From: a virus
IMG/VR virus record: IMGVR_UViG_3300031601_000007
Coordinates: 1 to 35,903 of that record
Length of the DNA stretch: 35,903 nucleotides
Direction: 5' to 3' (one strand)
In this document: positions 32,337-35,903 of the stretch, piece after piece
How positions within the stretch are numbered: position 1 is the stretch's first letter
Layout of the letters: each line of letters starts with the position of its first letter
The notes under the pieces: model-generated
What the model was told of the DNA's origin: nothing
What the model saw: the letters and a program-made list of their open reading frames with translations, nothing else
Database searches by the model: none
Made by a program: the position numbers and the translations under genes

Positions 32337-32638
32337 AAAAAAGAATCTGTGACAGATGCGGGAATAATTCATTGCTGCTGAAAGAAAAAGGCAGTGCCTC
32401 ACTGTGCCCAACCTGCATAGTAGAGATAATCCCAGAAATAAAACGGGCAAAGAAAACCCGCCCCGTAGATGTGCTGGTAATCGCCCGGGAACATTTCAAA
32501 AAAACCCACTCCGGGGGCAATTATTTCCTCCGCAATATCCCGGATGACCTGCTGGCAAAGATCAAACAGAAGATGCATGACGACAAGGTTTTTCAGCGTG
32601 ATATCATCCTTTCCGCCCTAGAAGCATATCTTAAATAA
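32333..32638 (+). CDS. Zinc-ribbon plus ribbon-helix-helix protein (101 aa)
   Basis: The N-terminus has CDRC (residues 6-9) and CPTC (25-28), a small zinc ribbon. Residues ~62-100 (NYFLRNIPDDLLAKIKQKM and RDIILSALEAYLK) have the beta-strand-helix-helix pattern of Arc/MetJ-type ribbon-helix-helix DNA-binding domains. A single-chain fusion of the two is unusual. GGAGG precedes the ATG. As last gene of the cassette before its terminator it may autoregulate from the palindrome in the upstream promoter or act on other phage operators. DNA binding is inferred from fold-like pattern. Confidence 0.72.
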   Translation: MKKRICDRCGNNSLLLKEKGSASLCPTCIVEIIPEIKRAKKTRPVDVLVIAREHFKKTHSGGNYFLRNIPDDLLAKIKQKMHDDKVFQRDIILSALEAYLK

Positions 32639-32650
32639 CCCACACAAAGA

Positions 32651-32690
32651 ATAAAAGGCCAGCCCCGTGTTTTGGAGCTGGCCTTTTTTG
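32651..32690. terminator. Bidirectional intrinsic terminator
   Basis: 11-bp stem AAAAGGCCAGC (32653-32663) with its complement (32677-32687), 13-nt loop, T-run rightward and a T-rich run on the minus strand. It closes the rightward cassette and the converging leftward early transcript. Confidence 0.9.
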
Positions 32691-32706
32691 TTTGAGATAT
32701 AATATT

Positions 32707-32913
32707 TTATAAACTTAGATAACCATTTATGTTATCTCGGGTAAATTTCCTAACTGGCTTGCCCACTCGTTTGCCCATCTTTACTCCGTTTATGTAGTAC
32801 ACTTTACTCCAGTTTCGACGACTATTTTCAGCAGAGCCTGGGGTAGGATGTCTGCCTTTTTTGGTTGCCCAGGCAGGATTTATTTTTTCCAAATTTACAG
32901 CTTTTTCCACCAC
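32707..32913 (-). CDS. Small basic protein (68 aa), GTG start
   Basis: The start is GTG at 32913 (or the next codon, also GTG) after AGGAGG. The sequence is basic with aromatic residues: NPAWATKKGRHPTP near 12, NWSKVYYINGVKMGKRVGKP near 33, then a short C-terminus. It has no Cys and no membrane span. It is separated from rusA by a 28-bp palindrome and has its own TATAAT (32934-32939). As the last early leftward gene it could be a late-gene activator, but nothing in the sequence proves this. Confidence 0.55.
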   Translation of the reverse strand: MVEKAVNLEKINPAWATKKGRHPTPGSAENSRRNWSKVYYINGVKMGKRVGKPVRKFTRDNINGYLSL

Positions 32914-32933
32914 CCCTCCTGATGTCTTTATAT

Positions 32934-32974
32934 ATTATAAAATTTGATGTTCCCGAAATACATTTCGGGAACAT
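32934..32974 (-). promoter_or_regulatory. 28-bp perfect palindrome over the -35 of a leftward promoter
   Basis: Arms ATGTTCCCGAAAT (32947-32959) and its exact complement (32962-32974) around two central bases. On the minus strand a consensus TATAAT (32939-32934) follows, and the place of its -35 falls in the middle of the palindrome, without a consensus -35. The site could be an operator or activator site for the 68-aa gene, or a strong hairpin after rusA. There is only a weak U-tract, so a terminator is less likely. Confidence 0.55.
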
Positions 32975-32979
32975 GGGTT

Positions 32980-33405
32980 TCAAAGAGTCTGAATAGTAAT
33001 TTCAGTCCGTGGCTGCTCTGAATACCGCTTTTTCTCACTGGAATCAGTAACCTGTCCATCATCCAAATAAATAATTTTATTCATACAATCCCATGCAAAT
33101 TTTTCATAATTATCAAGATCCGGGGTGGTAAGGGGCAAGGCAGGAGCAGACTTTTTTATTTTACCGGCGTTTTTACCGGTGCCGTAATGACTCTTTGGCC
33201 GGGACTTATAAAAGACACAATCAACACTCACCGGTCCCTTGAGGGACTCAAACCCGAAAGGAATTTGCGCCACCAGGCATGCAATCCACATCTGCTCTAC
33301 GCCCTTCTGGTCGCTGTAAATTACCACCTTCTTCCCCCGCTTCCCTGCCCTCGGTCTATTTTTTTGGATGGGTTCTCCATCAATTACAATGTGTATTTCA
33401 GTCAA
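32980..33405 (-). CDS. rusA: RusA-family Holliday junction resolvase (141 aa)
   Basis: Diagnostic residues of RusA are present: TTPDLDN (residues 93-99, the two metal-binding Asp at 96 and 98), IYLDDGQV (112-119; the catalytic Asp at 115/116) and KKRYSEQPRTEI (125-136), with the basic N-terminal DGEPIQKNRPRAG. It cuts four-way junctions as a dimer and in phages removes branches before packaging. The start is TTG at 33405 after GAGGGGG; no in-frame ATG fits. It is followed by the palindrome at 32947 and preceded by a run of small Cys-rich genes. Confidence 0.92.
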   Translation of the reverse strand: MTEIHIVIDGEPIQKNRPRAGKRGKKVVIYSDQKGVEQMWIACLVAQIPFGFESLKGPVSVDCVFYKSRPKSHYGTGKNAGKIKKSAPALPLTTPDLDNYEKFAWDCMNKIIYLDDGQVTDSSEKKRYSEQPRTEITIQTL

Positions 33406-33491
33406 AACATACCCCCTCGTTAGTTTCTTGTGGTTAAAAATAGACGTTCAGCCATTTCTTGATGCTATGGCCTCTGTTTAGTCGGAGGGGC

Positions 33492-33743
33492 TCAACAAGA
33501 TACTCTTGGCGAATGAAACTCTTTTCCACAAGCAGCACACCGTACCATCCAGCAACCAGCGTCAAAAGATGTGCCCATCCTGCATTCTCCGTTTTCCTCC
33601 GCTTGATTCCGATATTCATTATCAGGCGGCTGGTCATACTGAAAATCATCCTCATCCTCATTGTACCATCCGTTATTCTCGCAATCCTCACAATTAAGCT
33701 CCGTGATGTAAAATAAATCTGCCCCGCATTTTTCACACTTCAT
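33492..33743 (-). CDS. Cys-rich zinc-binding protein (83 aa)
   Basis: The start at 33743 is preceded by GGAGGGAACC. Three CxxC-like pairs occur: CEKC (3-6), CEDC (18-21) and CAACGKEF near 73, with an acidic Asn/Asp/Glu-rich middle (EDEDDFQYDQPPDNEY). It resembles multi-ribbon phage proteins placed between replication genes and RusA. Function unknown; a role in transcription or recombination is possible from the context. An upstream in-frame extension to 33845 would overlap the next gene and lacks a start signal. Confidence 0.75.
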   Translation of the reverse strand: MKCEKCGADLFYITELNCEDCENNGWYNEDEDDFQYDQPPDNEYRNQAEENGECRMGTSFDAGCWMVRCAACGKEFHSPRVSC

Positions 33744-33945
33744 TTTTAGGTTCCCTCCAAAATTTAAGATTACGTAAAAACTTTTCTGAATGGGGACATT
33801 CCCCAGGGACAGGCGGTAAAACATGCAGACACGGCAACCGCCCATACTGGCACCCGAATACGCCCCAGACGGAATACCAGCAAGTGCAGTGGTTCACCTT
33901 GCCCGTGTTGCAGTATCCTTTGGCCTGGGCCTCATTTTTTGTCAT
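33733..33945 (-). CDS. Cys-rich protein (70 aa), unknown
   Basis: GGGGCG precedes ATG 33945, and both ends overlap neighbours (14 bp before, 11 bp after), the pattern of this operon. Seven Cys and several aromatic residues are spread over the chain (YCNTG, HCTCWYSVWG, CQYGRLPCLH, GECPHS), so a metal- or disulfide-bound fold is likely. No family recognised. Confidence 0.65.
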   Translation of the reverse strand: MTKNEAQAKGYCNTGKVNHCTCWYSVWGVFGCQYGRLPCLHVLPPVPGECPHSEKFLRNLKFWREPKNEV

Positions 33946-34087
33946 TGTACGCCCCTAACTCCAACAAGCGAGTATCTAACAGAGTCATTAAAAATTCTTT
34001 ATCTTCATCATCAAGAACCGGGATAGGAACAAACAAAATTCCCTCACACTCTAAAGCCTCTACTATTCCTAACGGGATTTCCATCAT
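33932..34087 (-). CDS. Small acidic protein (51 aa)
   Basis: The start at 34087 overlaps the preceding stop as ATGA and has GGGGGGG before it; a longer frame to 34180 has no such signal. The product, MMEIPLGIVEALECEGILFVP and an acidic DDEDKEFLMTLLD helix, is leucine- and acid-rich without Cys pairs. It is part of the coupled early gene run. The function is not recognised; the acidic helix could mimic DNA or bind a host protein. Confidence 0.6.
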   Translation of the reverse strand: MMEIPLGIVEALECEGILFVPIPVLDDEDKEFLMTLLDTRLLELGAYNDKK

Positions 34088-34266
34088 TTCTGCCCCCCCA
34101 ATGGGTTTGCCCCTGATTTTTTTCTTGGTTGGGAACAAACAGCCACATGTTTGTAAACATATTTTTTGCAGTCTGCACAAGCATCCGGATCATCTTTCAA
34201 CGAAAATTTAAGGCAATGATCATAAAACATACATTTTGTTTTTTGTTTTGATATTTTTTTAATCAT
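34084..34266 (-). CDS. Cys-rich basic protein (60 aa)
   Basis: The ATG overlaps the preceding stop (ATGA) and its stop overlaps the next ATG. Cys pattern C-x5-C-x11-C-x2-C between residues 12 and 33 (MFYDHCLKFSLKDDPDACADC) followed by a basic C-terminus suggests one zinc site. Lysine-rich N-terminus. Unknown role in the early operon between the P-position protein and RusA. Confidence 0.65.
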   Translation of the reverse strand: MIKKISKQKTKCMFYDHCLKFSLKDDPDACADCKKYVYKHVAVCSQPRKKSGANPLGGQK

Positions 34267-34823
34267 CTCTGAGATTCCCCTGGAAAAGAATTGTGAGCCA
34301 ATTGCTCTACGCCTGGCATACCTTGGTTAGACCCTGGATCTGTGTTGTAAGCAGACAAGGTTTTATTGTAGGGCTTATGCCTGATGCCAGCCTCCACCAG
34401 ATTTTGCCGGAAAACTCTATCACCTGGATCGTTAACCCAAATACGCCAGTTGTCGCAGGCTGCACAAAAAGCAATGGGTTCATGCCACCCACCGACCTTG
34501 CCCTTTATTCTGAGTTTCAAGATCCCTGTTCCATTGCAGTCATCACACGGGCCATAATGTCCATTACTTTTTTGCTCTGCCTCCTCCTGTTGTCCAGATG
34601 CCCACATGGCCTTTTTGATCGCTTTTGGCAGGTTGTACGGGAGAGAATCCAGGTGGGCTTTCATCCAGACAAAGGCGTGTTCAACGTCATCTTTCCTAAA
34701 CTCACCGATGACTCTATACCAGAGCTGCGCCCTGTCTGGTCTTGGTTTTTTATCCCTGCACATATACTCATAAAAATCATCGACAAGGTTAGTGAATTCT
34801 GGGAACTGAATTCTTCCGTTCAT
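34263..34823 (-). CDS. Replication-region protein with DnaJ-like zinc knuckle (186 aa)
   Basis: It follows the O-like initiator by ATGA overlap with an internal AAGGAG, the place of lambda gene P. The N-terminal ~85 residues are helical (TNLVDDFYEYMCRDKKP, LPKAIKKAMWASGQQ). A CDDCNGTG knuckle near residue 92 and a CAAC pair near 118 form a DnaJ-type zinc finger, a combination found in some phage replication proteins. It may load helicase or bind the initiator. Assignment is by order and domain, not by a match to P. Confidence 0.65.
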   Translation of the reverse strand: MNGRIQFPEFTNLVDDFYEYMCRDKKPRPDRAQLWYRVIGEFRKDDVEHAFVWMKAHLDSLPYNLPKAIKKAMWASGQQEEAEQKSNGHYGPCDDCNGTGILKLRIKGKVGGWHEPIAFCAACDNWRIWVNDPGDRVFRQNLVEAGIRHKPYNKTLSAYNTDPGSNQGMPGVEQLAHNSFPGESQR

Positions 34824-35632
34824 AATCCATGCTCCTTTGCATAGGTTTCAATTTCTATGCGCCTGCGTTCTTTTTCACCAGGGCCACTATCCCCGTTTTT
34901 GTTTTCAAAATACGATGGTTTGATGGTCTGCCAGTTATTTTCCATGGCAATCTCAAGACTATCAAAGATATTCATACCGACACCCCTACATTTTTTCAAC
35001 TCCCGGAATAGCCCATTAATTCCCTTTTCGGTTTGGTATTGTTGTTTTTTAGGCTTGAGCATTCTGTATTCAAAAAAAGAAATGATCTGGTCTTTCAAAT
35101 CCTGGTAGTCCTCAACCTCAATTTTCCGAATTAAATAATTTTTAAGTTCTATTTTTGTTGGTTTCAGATTTTCCCCCTGGGGGGTTAAGGGGGGTTGTTC
35201 TTCTTCACATTCTTTAATGCTTACATTCTTGTTTGTGGTTAGCTGCTGGTTACTTGTTGGTTGGTTGCTGGTTACTTGATGGTTAATGTGCTGGTTGATA
35301 TTGTTTTCGTCTACTTGGTAAATACCCCAATTCACTACACTAATTATACTAAATTTGTTGGTTACTTTGATGGTTAGATTTTGGAGTTTTTTTAGATTTT
35401 GAACGCACGTTCTAATTGTTTGTTCAGACAGCTTTAATTCTTTTGAAGCTGCCTTACGACCAAAAATAAAGTCTCCAGGGTTAAGATCGACCATCTGCAT
35501 TCCCACCATCTGTTTCCTTTTTTTGTGTGATGCTTTCATAAGACACCATGTCCAAAAAACCCACAATTTATGATTCTGCATCAAACCCGAGTCAACCGAT
35601 TTCCTCCATAATTTTACATACCCTTGATCCAT
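34820..35632 (-). CDS. Phage replication initiator, O-like with N-terminal winged helix (270 aa)
   Basis: Residues ~1-105 (GYVKLWRKSVDSGL, FWTWCLMKASHKKRK, LNPGDFIFGRKAASKELKLS, VVNWGIYQ) match the winged-helix head of phage replication proteins. An Asn/Gln/Thr-rich linker (~110-145) follows and is encoded by repeated DNA that may be the origin. The C-terminal ~100 residues are helical, DnaD-like, with a charged end. The layout is that of lambda O, which binds iterons inside its own gene. GGGGGTTC precedes ATG 35632. The next gene starts on its stop. Confidence 0.8.
   Translation of the reverse strand: MDQGYVKLWRKSVDSGLMQNHKLWVFWTWCLMKASHKKRKQMVGMQMVDLNPGDFIFGRKAASKELKLSEQTIRTCVQNLKKLQNLTIKVTNKFSIISVVNWGIYQVDENNINQHINHQVTSNQPTSNQQLTTNKNVSIKECEEEQPPLTPQGENLKPTKIELKNYLIRKIEVEDYQDLKDQIISFFEYRMLKPKKQQYQTEKGINGLFRELKKCRGVGMNIFDSLEIAMENNWQTIKPSYFENKNGDSGPGEKERRRIEIETYAKEHGL
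35244..35376. repeat. Iteron-like repeats inside the initiator gene, possible origin
   Basis: TGCTGGTTACTTG occurs at 35244-35256 and 35266-35278 (22 bp apart), a partial TGCTGGTT at 35289-35296 (23 bp further), and a variant TTGGTTACTTTGATGGTTA near 35359-35376. An AT-rich stretch lies from about 35331 to 35400. The region encodes the Asn/Gln/Thr linker of the O-like protein. Repeats at about two helix turns next to AT-rich DNA in the O gene mirror lambda ori. Origin function is inferred. Confidence 0.55.
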
Positions 35633-35645
35633 GAAGAACCCCCGG

Positions 35646-35825
35646 TTATTTCCTCAATATTAAAAAATCAGAAATAGCCTTTTCAACATCCTCACGGATT
35701 GTGGCGTGCCCGTTAATCTGCATGATAAAATATTTGTAAGAAATTTGTTTCTTCAAGTTCTTTTCCCAAAACCACTTTAAGCTCTGGCCATTTTCTCTAA
35801 GATTCTCTTTTATTTTTGTTTCCAC
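35646..35825 (-). CDS. Small HTH Cro-like regulator (59 aa), GTG start
   Basis: GTG at 35825 has a near-perfect AAGGAGGTGA site; an upstream frame to 35873 would read through the promoter. Residues ~25-59 (QISYKYFIMQINGHATIREDVEKAI, in part) fit the second half of a phage Cro/C1-type helix-turn-helix, where the segment YKYFIMQINGH resembles the recognition helix. It is the first gene of the O-P-RusA operon, 13 bp before the initiator. Likely an early repressor controlling its own promoter at 35863-35892. Confidence 0.72.
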   Translation of the reverse strand: METKIKENLRENGQSLKWFWEKNLKKQISYKYFIMQINGHATIREDVEKAISDFLILRK

Positions 35826-35842
35826 CTCATCACCTCCTTTAT

Positions 35843-35863
35843 TTAGTTTAATAGTAAAACTAA
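35843..35863. promoter_or_regulatory. Putative operator (inverted repeat)
   Basis: TTAGTTT and AAACTAA arms (7 bp) separated by 7 bp, placed between the -10 and the ribosome-binding site of the Cro-like gene. A bound regulator would block transcript start or clearance. Confidence 0.5.
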
Positions 35864-35892
35864 TATTAACCACAAAAAGAAAGCCCTGTCAA
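35863..35892 (-). promoter_or_regulatory. Early leftward promoter of the replication operon
   Basis: On the minus strand TTGACA (35892-35887) and TAATAT (35868-35863) with an 18-bp spacer (17 if TTAATA is used). It reads into the Cro-like gene, the initiator and the genes to RusA. The -35 lies inside the hairpin of the upstream terminator. Confidence 0.7.
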
Positions 35893-35903
35893 GAGGCAGG
35901 GCT
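35873..35903 (-). terminator. Intrinsic terminator overlapping the early promoter
   Basis: 7-bp arms AGCCCTG (35882-35888) and CAGGGCT (35897-35903); on the minus strand a T-rich run (TTCTTTTT) follows. It would stop leftward transcription entering from beyond the window, and its loop and 3' arm contain the TTGACA of the early promoter. Confidence 0.65.

Noticed and set aside
33434-33736. 100-codon minus frame overlapping the 83-aa Cys-rich gene
   Set aside because: The competing frame has the ribosome-binding site and conserved CxxC pattern; this one is an out-of-frame shadow.
1-35903. Window as a complete circular genome
   Set aside because: Joining the ends would put a TAG straight after codon 383 of the Rad50-like ATPase, leaving half a zinc hook and no Walker B. 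There is no terminal repeat, and lysis and integration genes are missing. A cut segment is more likely.

Overview
The window is a P22-like podovirus (short-tailed, temperate-type) genome or prophage segment infecting an unidentified Gram-negative bacterium. The head and tail genes match the P22 set in content and order: small and large terminase, P22-type portal, scaffold, P22-type coat, gp4-like adaptor, gp10-like hub, needle/fibre-like protein, three DNA-ejection proteins (gp7, gp20 and gp16 positions) and a tailspike with a P22 gp9-like head-binding domain. The sequence alone does not fix the host. I see no rRNA, CRISPR array or insertion sequence, and no recognisable integrase, endolysin, spanin or Q-type antiterminator.

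Layout, left to right. 1-1692: early leftward operon (unknown 118-aa protein, Cys-rich protein, Rad50/SbcC-like ATPase cut by the window edge), behind a near-consensus promoter and a structured leader. 1968-1984: a perfect 17-bp palindrome overlapping that promoter, next to a rightward promoter for a 70-aa HTH protein and a conserved phage protein of unknown function. 3157-4113: a candidate ~165-nt structured noncoding RNA with its own promoter, a predicted pseudoknot and an intrinsic terminator, then a zinc-ribbon gene broken by TAA, a 50-aa ORF and a bidirectional terminator. 4135-31850: the leftward late region. It is read from membrane proteins and two adhesion proteins (a fibre and a seven-repeat propeller) through packaging, portal, a zincin-methyltransferase polyvalent protein, Cys-rich proteins, a tRNA-Pro-like gene, capsid and tail genes to the tailspike. 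31956-32690: a rightward three-gene cassette (membrane microprotein, unknown protein, zinc-ribbon plus ribbon-helix-helix protein) with its own terminator. 32707-35825: leftward replication/recombination genes (Cro-like regulator, O-like initiator with internal iteron-like repeats, P-position protein, four Cys-rich or small proteins, RusA resolvase).

The genes form a coherent programme. Two early leftward promoters feed recombination and replication, a repressor-like gene faces them, and a long leftward late operon makes the virion. Translational coupling is heavy (many ATGA overlaps), and many of the small non-virion proteins carry CxxC pairs. The most unusual items are the pseudoknotted RNA, the portal-adjacent zincin-methyltransferase, the tailspike with a signal-peptide-like N-terminus, the RNA hairpins between capsid genes, and the rightward cassette.
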